Shown: positions 6,773-12,573, numbered from the stretch's first letter. The stretch is 12,573 nt of DNA from Candidatus Desantisbacteria bacterium CG1_02_38_46 (GCA_001871015.1 MNUO01000012.1:1-12573); one strand, 5' to 3'. The notes: generated by a model from the letters alone, not told the origin. Numbers and translations: made by a program.

Positions 6773-6944
6773 GTTCTTATTGCGACCCACTCCCGACGTT
6801 TTTCTTCGAGCAACAAGGTTCTGCGAAGCAGGTTCTTATTGCGACCCACTCCCGACGTTTTTCTTCGACAGGAGTATGCTCTGTAAGAGGCAACAAGGTT
6901 CTGCTCTTCCAGAGAGCCTACTTCTGGCGAAGCAGGTTCTTATT
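6773..6944. repeat. Two tandem copies plus a partial third of a hairpin-forming repeat
   Basis: A perfect 37-nt direct repeat occupies 6773-6809 and 6832-6868, beginning GTTCTTATTGCGACCC and ending TTTTTCTTCGA. After each copy comes GCAACAAGGTTCTG and then CGAAGCAG, so CTTCG/CGAAG can pair around a conserved loop. In the second copy about 45 extra nt sit on either side of the loop (6869-6889 and 6904-6927). They are complementary to each other apart from a few mismatches, giving a hairpin of about 23 base pairs. A third GGTTCTTATT (6935-6944) ends 1 nt before the CCA end of the tRNA gene. No protein-coding gene is supported in this stretch. Confidence 0.8.
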
Positions 6945-6945
6945 C

Positions 6946-7022
6946 TGGTCGGGGCGACCCGATTTGAACGGGCGACCACACGCACCCCAAGCGTGTGCGC
7001 TACCAGGCTGCGCTACGCCCCG
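6946..7022 (-). tRNA. tRNA-Pro (anticodon GGG), CCA encoded
   Basis: The minus strand folds as a complete cloverleaf of 77 nt. The acceptor CGGGGCG pairs with CGCCCCG, and the D arm is GCGC-AGCCTGGTA-GCGC. The anticodon stem CACGC/GCGTG holds loop TTGGGGT, so the anticodon is GGG, reading CCC and probably CCU proline codons. The T arm is GCCCG-TTCAAAT-CGGGT. The discriminator base is A, and CCA is encoded at 6948-6946. No promoter is visible between it and the PHP gene just upstream, so it may be processed from the dnaB-PHP transcript. Repeats touch both ends: a palindrome ends 2 nt before its 5' end, and a hairpin repeat begins 1 nt after CCA. Confidence 0.96.
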
Positions 7023-7024
7023 AT

Positions 7025-7060
7025 GAAGGTGTCAGGTCTTTGTCAAGACCTGACACCTTC
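7025..7060. repeat. Perfect 16-bp inverted repeat (GTCAGGTCTT family)
   Basis: The arms GAAGGTGTCAGGTCTT (7025-7040) and their exact complement (7045-7060) flank a 4-nt loop. The core GTCAGGTCTT is shared with the larger palindrome at 9688-9769. It overlaps the 3' end of the PHP gene and supplies its last codons and stop. No T-tract follows on the minus strand, so it is more likely a dispersed palindromic element (REP/MITE-like) than an intrinsic terminator. Confidence 0.85.
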
Positions 7061-7894
7061 TATTCGTTGTTTCATTTTTTCCAGTAATTCGTATGGGATA
7101 TCAAGCGTGCCCATCAGAATGCGTTCCTTTGCCAGCCCATGGCAATCGGTGCCGCCAGTGACCAATAAATTATATTCCTTTGCTATTTCTTTCAGATGAG
7201 TGATTACATTATTTCTATGTTCAGGATAATAAACCTCAATTCCATCAAGTCCGTTTTTAACCAGGCGATGGATTAGATTATCGACAAAATCTAAGTTAAG
7301 CAAGCCCGGATGAGCAATTACTGCAATCCCTCCTATTTCCTTTATAATTTGCGCTGCTCCTTCTGGGTTCAACTGATACTTTGAAACATAGCAGGGTTTA
7401 TTGTTTCCAATGTATTGGTCAAATGCCCGGTTAATTGATGAAACGCATCCTTCTTTCACCATTGCCTGTGCGATGTGAAGCCTGCCAATCGATTCAGTGG
7501 ATGGGGCAAATTCCTGAACATCTTCCATATCAAGAGAAATGCCATACTGTTTTAACTTTTCAATAATCTTTTCAGCTCTCTTTACCCTTGCCACAGAAAG
7601 GTCATCAAGTTTTTTCTGGAAATCCTGACTCTGCCAGTTAATAAAATAACCTAACATATGTATTTCCAGTTCTTGTTTTTCCTCTGTCCATTCAGCGCTA
7701 ATTTCAATGCCGGGAACAATTTCAATATCATATTTCTTTGCCTGCTCTATTGCTGGGCCAATACCGGCAACCGTATCATGGTCAGTGATTCCAATTGCTG
7801 CGAGCCCGATGCTATGCGCATAATCCACAACTTCCTCAGGCGAGAATGTTCCATCACTCTTATTTGTATGCACGTGCAAATCAATTTTTTTCAT
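7043..7894 (-). CDS. PHP-domain phosphoesterase (RNase AM/YciV-like)
   Basis: The 283-residue protein opens with KIDLHVHTNKSDGTFSPEE and has GITDHDT (residues 35-41), VIAHPG and a C-terminal GGTDCHG. These are the metal-binding motifs of the PHP family with histidine and aspartate ligands. Close relatives are E. coli YciV (RNase AM, a 5'-3' exonuclease that trims 5' ends of rRNAs) and 3',5'-nucleotide bisphosphate phosphatases. The exact substrate here is inference. The ATG at 7894 overlaps the dnaB stop as ATGA, so translation is probably coupled. The last five residues (EGVRS) and part of the stop codon come from the 16-bp inverted repeat, so the original C-terminus was probably altered by that element. 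The core fold is intact. tRNA-Pro follows directly. Confidence 0.9.
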   Translation of the reverse strand: MKKIDLHVHTNKSDGTFSPEEVVDYAHSIGLAAIGITDHDTVAGIGPAIEQAKKYDIEIVPGIEISAEWTEEKQELEIHMLGYFINWQSQDFQKKLDDLSVARVKRAEKIIEKLKQYGISLDMEDVQEFAPSTESIGRLHIAQAMVKEGCVSSINRAFDQYIGNNKPCYVSKYQLNPEGAAQIIKEIGGIAVIAHPGLLNLDFVDNLIHRLVKNGLDGIEVYYPEHRNNVITHLKEIAKEYNLLVTGGTDCHGLAKERILMGTLDIPYELLEKMKQRIEGVRS

Positions 7895-9213
7895 GTTTTA
7901 GCTAAATTTTCAAATCTGGTGAACCTGCCCAACCATGCAAGATTAATTTTTCCCACAGGCCCATTTCTCTGCTTGCCTATTATAATCTCAGCCAATCCCC
8001 TGACTTTCTCATTATCCGGATGATAAGCCTCTTCCCTGAACACGAAGGCAACCAGATCCGCATCCTGCTCAATTGCGCCTGATTCTCTTAAGTCGGAAAG
8101 TCTGGGTCTGTAATCTTCTTTCCTCGTTTCAACTGCCCGGCTCAATTGAGAAACTACAATGAGAGGAATATTCAATTCTCTCGCCAGGGACTTGAGAGAC
8201 CTTGAAATCTCCGAGACTTCCTGCTGTCTGGATTCAACTTTTTCATGGCTCTGCATCAACTGCAAGTAGTCAATAATCACTAACGCAATATCATGTTCTG
8301 CTTTCAGTCTTCTTGCCTTTGCCCTCACTTCAAGAACGCTAATACCTGGCGTATCATCAATAAATATTGGCGACTCAGAAAGCCTGCTTGCCGCAGTTGT
8401 CAGCGGATGCCAGTCCTCTTCGCTCAAGAATCCTGTCCGTAACTTGCTCATATCCACCCTGGCTTCAGAACACAGCATCCTCTGGACAAGATGGTCCTTT
8501 GACATTTCTAAACTGAACATTGCTACAGGTTTTTTTTCCTCTATAGCAACATGGGTTGCAATATTCAAACATAGAGATGACTTACCCATTGAGGGCCTTC
8601 CGGCAATAACTATGAAATCTGCTGTTTGAAGTCCACTTGTCATCAAGTCAAAATCTTTGAATCCTGTTGCCAGGCCTGTAACATGTTCTTTTCGATGATA
8701 AAGAGATTCAATGTACTCAAAACTGTCTTTTACTAACTGTTTGATGGATATAAATCCCTGTCCCATTCTATCCTGTGTGAGTCCAAATATCAAAGACTGG
8801 GCCCTGTCAATTAATGCATTGGCATCTCCCTCTTCATACCCCATCTGGACAATCTGCGATGAGGCATTGATAAGGGAACGCAGCATTGATTTCTCTTTTA
8901 CAATTTTTGCATAGTATTCAACATTTGCAGCGGTTGGAACAGCATCAAGTAAAGATGTCAGATATGTAGCACCGCCTATCTTCTCAAGAATTTCCCCCTT
9001 CCTCAATTCATTCGCCAGTGTAACAAGGTCAATGGGTTCACCTCTGTCATAAAGACTTGCTATCGCTCTGTAAATTTCCCTGTGTGCATCCTTGTAAAAA
9101 TCTTCCTCATTAAGTATCTCTATAACCTTTAAAATTGATTCCTTTTCTAACATCATTGAACCAAGTACAGATATCTCTGCTTCTAAATTTTGTGGCGGTA
9201 TCTTCTCCATCAT
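7891..9213 (-). CDS. dnaB: Replicative DNA helicase DnaB
   Basis: DnaB is the hexameric 5'-3' helicase that unwinds DNA at the replication fork and contacts primase. The 440-residue protein starts MMEKIPPQNLEAE, the usual DnaB N-terminus. The N-terminal helical domain covers about residues 1-110. The RecA-like domain has Walker A GRPSMGKSS (205-213), the catalytic glutamate in SLEMS (234-238) and Walker B VIIDYLQLM (312-320). The C-terminus has the conserved GKQRNGP and RFTRFENL. No intein or insertion is present. I chose the ATG at 9213, preceded by GGAG at 7 nt. A longer frame reaches 9324, but it would overlap rplI and adds sequence unlike DnaB. rplI lies 13 nt upstream and the PHP gene overlaps the stop. 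Confidence 0.96.
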   Translation of the reverse strand: MMEKIPPQNLEAEISVLGSMMLEKESILKVIEILNEEDFYKDAHREIYRAIASLYDRGEPIDLVTLANELRKGEILEKIGGATYLTSLLDAVPTAANVEYYAKIVKEKSMLRSLINASSQIVQMGYEEGDANALIDRAQSLIFGLTQDRMGQGFISIKQLVKDSFEYIESLYHRKEHVTGLATGFKDFDLMTSGLQTADFIVIAGRPSMGKSSLCLNIATHVAIEEKKPVAMFSLEMSKDHLVQRMLCSEARVDMSKLRTGFLSEEDWHPLTTAASRLSESPIFIDDTPGISVLEVRAKARRLKAEHDIALVIIDYLQLMQSHEKVESRQQEVSEISRSLKSLARELNIPLIVVSQLSRAVETRKEDYRPRLSDLRESGAIEQDADLVAFVFREEAYHPDNEKVRGLAEIIIGKQRNGPVGKINLAWLGRFTRFENLAKT

Positions 9214-9226
9214 TTTTTCGCTCCAT

Positions 9227-9670
9227 TTACTCTTTAACGACCCAGATTTTAATATGCGCTTCCACTTCAGGATGAATCCTGACCGGTATGGTGTAAATTC
9301 CAAATTCTCTAACGGGCTGGGCAATTTCTATTTTTTTCTTATCTATCTCCACGCCTTTTGCTAATAGCTCTTCCGATATATCAGCAGGCGTAATTGAACC
9401 AAACAATTTATTTTCCTGTTCTGTCTTGCGGGCGATTGTGCAGGATAAAGATTCGATTTTGGCTTTTAATTCTTCTGCTTCTTTTTTCTCTTTTTTCTTC
9501 GATGCTTCTTCTCTTTTCTTTTCTTCTTCAAGTTTCTTAAGATTTTGCGGCGTTGCAAGAAAAACCAACCCTTCAGGAATGAGATAATTACGAGCATGGC
9601 CATCTGCAACATTCACTACATCTCCGGTCTTACCAATATTTTCTATCTCCTTACGCAATATCACTTTCAT
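9227..9670 (-). CDS. rplI: 50S ribosomal protein L9
   Basis: L9 binds 23S rRNA at the base of the L1 stalk and extends a long helix that helps reading-frame fidelity. The 147-residue protein has normal length. The N-terminal domain holds the signature GDVVNVADGHARNYLIPEGLV from residue 16. A lysine/glutamate-rich connecting helix (about 45-75) follows, then a C-terminal domain with KLFGSITPADIS. The ATG at 9670 is preceded by GGGAG at good spacing. In many bacteria rplI directly follows rpsR. Here the two are separated by 101 nt containing a large inverted repeat. Confidence 0.97.
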   Translation of the reverse strand: MKVILRKEIENIGKTGDVVNVADGHARNYLIPEGLVFLATPQNLKKLEEEKKREEASKKKEKKEAEELKAKIESLSCTIARKTEQENKLFGSITPADISEELLAKGVEIDKKKIEIAQPVREFGIYTIPVRIHPEVEAHIKIWVVKE

Positions 9671-9687
9671 ATAAATCTCCCTTTTAT

Positions 9688-9769
9688 GGGGTCAGGTCTT
9701 GAATTGTGAATTTGTTAATTTGTAAAAACCTTCAGATCGAAGCGGATTCACAATTCAAGACCTGACCCC
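9688..9769. repeat. Large perfect inverted repeat, 24-bp arms (GTCAGGTCTT family)
   Basis: The left arm (9688-9711, starting GGGGTCAGGTCTTGAATTGT) and right arm (9746-9769) are exact complements over 24 nt, with a 34-nt loop that itself contains CTTC/GAAG. The element fills the rpsR-rplI gap, starting 2 nt after the rpsR stop and ending 17 nt before the rplI start. The shared core with 7025-7060 marks a dispersed family, plausibly a MITE or a REP element mobilised by a REP-associated (RAYT) transposase elsewhere. As RNA it would form a very stable hairpin inside the operon. Confidence 0.9.
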
Positions 9770-9771
9770 GT

Positions 9772-10041
9772 TTATTTGATGGTGTACGGCAGCAGCGCCA
9801 GATATCTCGCCCTCTTGATTGCACGGGAAAGCAATGCCTGATGTCGAGCACAATTTCCGGATATACGACCACCCAGAATTTTTGCTGAAGGAGTGGTATG
9901 CCTCCTCAACAAATTTATATCTTTGTAATCAATTGAATCAATTTTTTGCTTACAAAACCTGCATTTCTTCTTTATAAATTTTCTCATTCTCATTGGGATA
10001 AATTTCTTCTTTTCTTGCTGTCTTCCTTCCCTTCTTTCCAT
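9772..10041 (-). CDS. rpsR: 30S ribosomal protein S18
   Basis: S18 binds the 30S platform as a dimer with S6, encoded two genes upstream. The 89-residue protein has the S18 core [10 protein letters not shown] ... CRFCKQK ... [11 protein letters not shown] ... ISGNCARHQ, ending [14 protein letters not shown]. It keeps CRFC and CARH, the residues of the zinc-binding (C+) form of S18 common in deep-branching bacteria; E. coli S18 lacks this site. The basic extension before the core ([13 protein letters not shown]) is normal for the family. The ATG at 10041 follows a strong GGAGG. The gene lies 23 nt after the ssb-like gene. Confidence 0.97.
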   Translation of the reverse strand: MERREGRQQEKKKFIPMRMRKFIKKKCRFCKQKIDSIDYKDINLLRRHTTPSAKILGGRISGNCARHQALLSRAIKRARYLALLPYTIK

Positions 10042-10064
10042 TTTTCCTCCCTCTAAAATGATAA

Positions 10065-10373
10065 TTATGCTGGCTCAATCTTTTCAGCCAGCACTTCCAG
10101 AACTATTTTGCGTTCTCCATCTAAAGTGTTATAATTTCTACTATGTAATTTACCCTCTACAAAAATCTTATTTCCTTTTTTCAAATGCTGACTGCATTCC
10201 TCTGCAATTTTTCCCAGTGCTATAACAGGAATAAAATTACGCCAGATTGCAGTTTGACCATGCCCTCCACAGGATAAGGTTTGCAAATTGAAATTAACAA
10301 CCGCCTGCCCCGCAGGAGTATAGTACAACTGTACATCATTCAGGAGTGTTCCGCTGATTTTAACGCTGTTCAT
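10065..10373 (-). CDS. ssb: Short single-stranded DNA-binding protein, no C-terminal tail
   Basis: The 102-residue protein is an OB-fold protein of the SSB family: [19 protein letters not shown] at the start, [26 protein letters not shown] and [10 protein letters not shown] follow the SSB core in order. It ends right after the OB fold ([12 protein letters not shown]) and lacks the glycine-rich linker and acidic DDDIPF-type tail that recruits repair proteins. Only 23 nt separate its stop from rpsR, so no hidden tail exists. It overlaps the end of rpsF by 14 nt and has a weak ribosome binding site, so coupling is likely. Its size and place between rpsF and rpsR equal those of E. coli priB (primosome protein), itself derived from SSB. 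Whether it is the main SSB or a PriB-like paralogue cannot be told here. Confidence 0.88.
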   Translation of the reverse strand: MNSVKISGTLLNDVQLYYTPAGQAVVNFNLQTLSCGGHGQTAIWRNFIPVIALGKIAEECSQHLKKGNKIFVEGKLHSRNYNTLDGERKIVLEVLAEKIEPA

Positions 10374-10710
10374 TCGCAGACATTTCTTTTGGCTTAACTT
10401 TTTGAATTTTTATCTTCGCTGGGACCTTGCGGGTCAAAATAAGATGACGCAATATCCTCTCATTTAATTTTAGATACGACTCCATGTCCTTTACAAGTTC
10501 TGGATTGCCCTTCAGTGCAAGCCATAAGTAGTTTCCCTCGTTTTTCTTCTTAATTGAATAGGCGAGTGCTCGTTTACCCCATTCTTCAACCTTTTCAATC
10601 TCACCCTGATTTTGAATAAGCATTTCTTTAATTTTCTGGATTATCCCTTCTTTTTCTTCATCAGTTGCAACCACATCAAGCACCAGAACACATTCGTAAT
10701 TTCTTAGCAT
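10360..10710 (-). CDS. rpsF: 30S ribosomal protein S6
   Basis: S6 sits on the 30S platform with S18. The 116-residue protein has the ferredoxin-like S6 fold, starting RNYECVLVLDV, with VEEWGKRALAYSIKKKNEG in the centre and LNERILRHLILT near residue 90. A lysine-rich tail follows. The ATG at 10710 has GGAGG 4 nt upstream. The gene is 19 nt after ychF, so there is no room for the separate S6:S18 leader RNA found before rpsF in some bacteria. Its end overlaps the ssb start by 14 nt. Confidence 0.97.
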   Translation of the reverse strand: MLRNYECVLVLDVVATDEEKEGIIQKIKEMLIQNQGEIEKVEEWGKRALAYSIKKKNEGNYLWLALKGNPELVKDMESYLKLNERILRHLILTRKVPAKIKIQKVKPKEMSANEQR

Positions 10711-10729
10711 CCTGCCTCCTCTTTCTTTG

Positions 10730-11770
10730 TTAGACGTTGAACCTAAATTGCACTACATCTCCATCCTGTAAAATGTAATCCCTGCCCTCTGTGCGTATCA
10801 ATCCTTTTTCTCTTGCTTCATGGATGGAGGATAATTTAATAAGTTCACTAAAGTGAATAACTTCAGCGCAGATAAAACCTTTCTCCATGTCAGAATGGAC
10901 TTTTCCCGCTGCCTGCGGAGATTTCGCCCCTTTAGTAATTGTCCATGCCCTGGTCTCTTCACCCTTAACTGTAAAAAAAGTTATCAGGTTAAGCAACTCG
11001 TAGCAGGTTTTCGCAAGTCTGGCAAGTCCACAACCTTCCTCACTCCTAAATTCCTTTCTTTCTTCTTCTGGAAGTTCTGCAATCTCCATCTCTAATTTTG
11101 AATTTAAACTGACAAGCGGTGAATAGCCCGATAGTTCCTGTGGAATTTTTTCCTCTCCGGCATTTACAACATAAACCACTGGCTTGAGCGTGAGAATGGA
11201 ATGTGGTAGCATCAATTCCAGCTCCGCATGACTGAGGTCATCTTTTTTAAGCGGTTTGCCGGCATTTATAGCATCTCTGACCTTTTCTATCACTGCCAGA
11301 TCTTTTTTTTCTTCGGCACCCGCTTTCCTTTTCTTTTCTGCCTGGCTTGTAAGATAACCCATATCCGCATAACCAAGTTCAAGGCTTATAACCTCAATGT
11401 CCCTGACAGGGTCCACGCTTCCGCTCACATGCACTACATTAGAATCCTCAAACAAACGCACAACTTCAACAATTAAATCCACTTCTCGGATATGAGACAA
11501 AAATTGATTTCCAAGCCCTTCACCTTTGTGGGCATTCTTAACAAGTCCTGCAATGTCAAGGAATTTTATTGTAGCAGGAGTTAACTTTTTAGGCTTGATT
11601 ATTTTTGCAAGTGCCTGGAGTCTCTCATCCGGGACCTCTACCGCCCCCACATTTGGGTCAATCGTCGTGAAGGGATAGTTGGCAATTGCGGCATTCGCCT
11701 GGGTAAGCGCATTGAAAAGCGTGGACTTTCCAACATTGGGCAAGCCCACGATTCCACAAATAAGTCCCAA
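10730..11770 (-). CDS. ychF: Redox-responsive P-loop ATPase/GTPase YchF
   Basis: YchF is the Obg-related P-loop NTPase that binds ribosomes and prefers ATP. The 346-residue protein is close to the normal length. The P loop is GLPNVGKST (residues 9-17), switch II is DIAGLVKNAHKGEGLG (72-87), and the G4 region is VVNAGEE rather than NKxD, as in this ATP-preferring family. A coiled-coil insert (about 135-175) and a C-terminal TGS domain (about 265-346) complete it. The start is TTG at 11770, fixed by homology to the normal MG-x-CGIVGLPN N-terminus. GGGGGAG lies close upstream. It is the first gene after a strong promoter and probably heads the operon. Confidence 0.95.
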   Translation of the reverse strand: MGLICGIVGLPNVGKSTLFNALTQANAAIANYPFTTIDPNVGAVEVPDERLQALAKIIKPKKLTPATIKFLDIAGLVKNAHKGEGLGNQFLSHIREVDLIVEVVRLFEDSNVVHVSGSVDPVRDIEVISLELGYADMGYLTSQAEKKRKAGAEEKKDLAVIEKVRDAINAGKPLKKDDLSHAELELMLPHSILTLKPVVYVVNAGEEKIPQELSGYSPLVSLNSKLEMEIAELPEEERKEFRSEEGCGLARLAKTCYELLNLITFFTVKGEETRAWTITKGAKSPQAAGKVHSDMEKGFICAEVIHFSELIKLSSIHEAREKGLIRTEGRDYILQDGDVVQFRFNV

Positions 11771-11792
11771 AACTCCCCCTGATTAAAATAGA

Positions 11793-11829
11793 GATTGCTG
11801 ACGAAGCAATCTTGAATCAATGCTTCAAG
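11793..11829 (-). promoter_or_regulatory. Two small hairpins in the ychF leader
   Basis: Within the predicted leader, CTTGAA/TTCAAG (11811-11816 with 11824-11829) and GATTGCT/AGCAATC (11793-11799 with 11805-11811) can form two adjacent stem-loops before the ribosome binding site. Neither is followed by a T-tract, so they are not terminators. A role in mRNA stability or translation control is possible but unproven. Confidence 0.35.
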
Positions 11830-11834
11830 TATAT

Positions 11835-11862
11835 ATCATATATAAAAATTTCTTTTTGTCAA
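11835..11862 (-). promoter_or_regulatory. Promoter of the ychF-rpsF-dnaB operon
   Basis: On the minus strand a perfect -35 TTGACA (plus 11857-11862) is separated by 16 AT-rich bp from TATGAT (11835-11840). Transcription would start near 11828, about 58 nt before the TTG start of ychF. No equally good promoter is seen further downstream in this operon. Confidence 0.7.
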
Positions 11863-11868
11863 GTTAAA

Positions 11869-12000
11869 TCAGACCTGAAGGTCTGAGTTACGTAACTCAG
11901 GACTTTAGTCCTGACCTGCTGTAACTCAGGACTTTAGTCCTGACCTGCTGTAACTCAGGACTTTAGTCCTGACCTGCTGTAACTCAGGACTTTAGTCCTG
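11869..12000. repeat. Palindrome cluster with 29-bp tandem repeats (3.7 copies)
   Basis: A 29-nt unit beginning TAACTCAGGACTTTAGTCCT starts at 11893, 11922, 11951 and 11980, with the last copy cut at 21 nt. Copies are identical, and each holds the stem-loop CAGGACT-TT-AGTCCTG. Left of the array are two more exact palindromes, TCAGACCTGAAGGTCTGA (11869-11886) and CTGAGTTACGTAACTCAG (11883-11900). There are no unique spacers, so it is not CRISPR. The array begins 7 nt upstream of the ychF -35 box and lies between that operon and the M23 remnant. Confidence 0.9.
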
Positions 12001-12098
12001 AAGGTTGTGGAACACTCCAACTAAACTGTTATTCTGTCAATTCCTTTGCTTTAACCATAACATGATATTTTCATCTGCAATCTGTGATGAACTGTTTG
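12001..12098. other. Intergenic stretch with no recognised feature
   Basis: This gap between the tandem repeats and the M23 remnant holds no open frame, RNA gene or convincing terminator. On the minus strand a TTGACA occurs near 12036, but without a matching -10 box. Confidence 0.5.
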
Positions 12099-12554
12099 CT
12101 ACTCAATCCTGGCAGCGCTGCCTTTTACTGCAGCAAGCTGTCTGATAATACTTTTTTTTAGTTCTGTGAAAGCGGGCATATCTTTTTTCCCAACATCATA
12201 CTTTGAAGGAAATTTCAAAGCCAGAAAATTTATGGGTTTGCCATTTTTTTTGATACTAAAATCCAGGTGTGGACCTGTAGCAAGCCCGGTCATGCCCACA
12301 TATCCAATTACTTGCCCCTGTCTGACTTTCTTTCCATTTCTTATTCCTGATATAATATTCACATGGGTTCTAACAGTGGGTTTTTGTAAAGTTAAACAAG
12401 AATGAACCTCAGAGGCGAATATTATTGAAATTTTTTGTAAATCTTGTATAATATAGTTCAAAGATACCCTTAAAGCAGGATTGACAATTTTTAACGCTCC
12501 TTGTGGGTTACAGGGATTCTCAAACTCTGTTTGAGGGGGGTATTGAAGTATCAA
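12099..12554 (-). pseudogene. C-terminal remnant of an M23 (LytM) peptidase
   Basis: Residues from about 60 (position 12377) to the stop match the end of a LytM metallopeptidase domain: [38 protein letters not shown], then [15 protein letters not shown] and a basic tail. M23 enzymes cut cross-links of peptidoglycan. The first half of the domain, with the zinc-binding HxxxD, is missing. The upstream frame stays open to the window edge but reads like non-coding sequence (FENPCNPQ ... [11 protein letters not shown]). The HxH motif is HLD, so the second zinc histidine is also lost, as in some non-catalytic M23 relatives. I judge it a 5'-truncated gene. The TTG at 12554 is only the first possible start. 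A larger gene with an unusual N-terminus continuing past the edge is the alternative. Confidence 0.6.
12519..12535. repeat. Short perfect inverted repeat
   Basis: CTCAAAC-TCT-GTTTGAG forms a 7-bp stem with a 3-nt loop, followed by a G run. It lies in the stretch that replaces the N-terminal coding region of the M23 remnant and might be the edge of an inserted element. There is no second copy in the window to test this. Confidence 0.4.
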
Positions 12555-12573
12555 CCACCTCGAGAAAATTGAA

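Noticed and set aside
7025-7060. Intrinsic terminator for the PHP gene
   Set aside because: The stem is perfect, but no T-tract follows on the minus strand and the tRNA begins 2 nt later.
6751-7199. Plus-strand open frames of 91 and 139 codons
   Set aside because: They run through the hairpin repeats, antisense to tRNA-Pro and into the PHP gene; the repeated peptide simply reflects the DNA repeat.
9214-9324. N-terminal extension of DnaB reaching into rplI
   Set aside because: The frame is open, but the extra 37 residues are unlike DnaB, overlap rplI, and the ATG at 9213 has a good ribosome binding site.
11638-11820. 60-codon frame overlapping the 5' end of ychF
   Set aside because: It lies in another frame of the ychF P-loop coding region, with no support of its own.
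11893-12000. CRISPR array at the 29-bp repeats
   Set aside because: Units follow each other without unique spacers and are internally palindromic over most of their length.
12453-12486. Single CRISPR-repeat-like stretch starting GTTCAAAGATACCCTTAAAG
   Set aside because: Its form (GTTC start, ATTGA near the end) recalls CRISPR repeats, but there is only one copy, no spacers and no cas gene.

Overview
The window is about 12.6 kb of a bacterial chromosome, moderately AT-rich. Every gene I can support lies on the minus strand, so transcription runs from high to low coordinates. The ribosomal and replication genes are bacterial. The thiazole synthase (Thi4 type) and the UPF0280 protein are types shared with archaea. 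Together with several families of palindromic repeats this would fit an uncultured candidate-phylum bacterium, but the sequence does not fix the phylum.

Right part (12573 to 6946). At the edge is the 3' remnant of an M23 (LytM) peptidase gene whose N-terminal part is not recognisable. Next come tandem 29-bp palindromic repeats (about 11869-12000) and a good promoter (TTGACA, 16 bp, TATGAT). That promoter probably drives a long operon: ychF, rpsF, a short ssb, rpsR, rplI, dnaB, a PHP-domain phosphoesterase and tRNA-Pro(GGG). Genes are tightly packed, with several overlaps. Two palindromes sharing the core GTCAGGTCTT interrupt it. One (24-bp arms) lies between rpsR and rplI. The other (16-bp arms) forms the last codons of the PHP gene and ends 2 nt before the tRNA.

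Middle (6945 to 6086). A small exported Ig-like protein gene is bracketed by copies of a second repeat family with the conserved motifs AACAAGGTTC and GGTTCTTAT. Two copies lie between it and the tRNA, and one diverged copy lies downstream beside a large C/G-rich hairpin.

Left part (6085 to 246). A second gene string encodes Thi4 thiazole synthase, a UPF0280 (ApbE-like) protein, a sugar isomerase/epimerase-type TIM barrel, riboflavin synthase, a possible 34-residue peptide, an FGGY sugar kinase and a DNA methyltransferase. The first four suggest cofactor (thiamine, flavin) metabolism, and the kinase suggests sugar use. The methyltransferase carries a C-terminal staphylococcal-nuclease-like domain whose catalytic residues look lost and whose last helix is missing.

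Left edge (245 to 1). The 5' part of a gene with a transposase-like zinc ribbon starts here. Its promoter and ribosome binding site lie in a long imperfect palindrome, as in insertion sequences that block read-through expression.

No CRISPR array, rRNA gene or complete mobile element was found. The most unusual items are the methyltransferase/dead-nuclease fusion, the repeat families around tRNA-Pro, the PHP gene ended by a repeat, and the tailless PriB-sized SSB.
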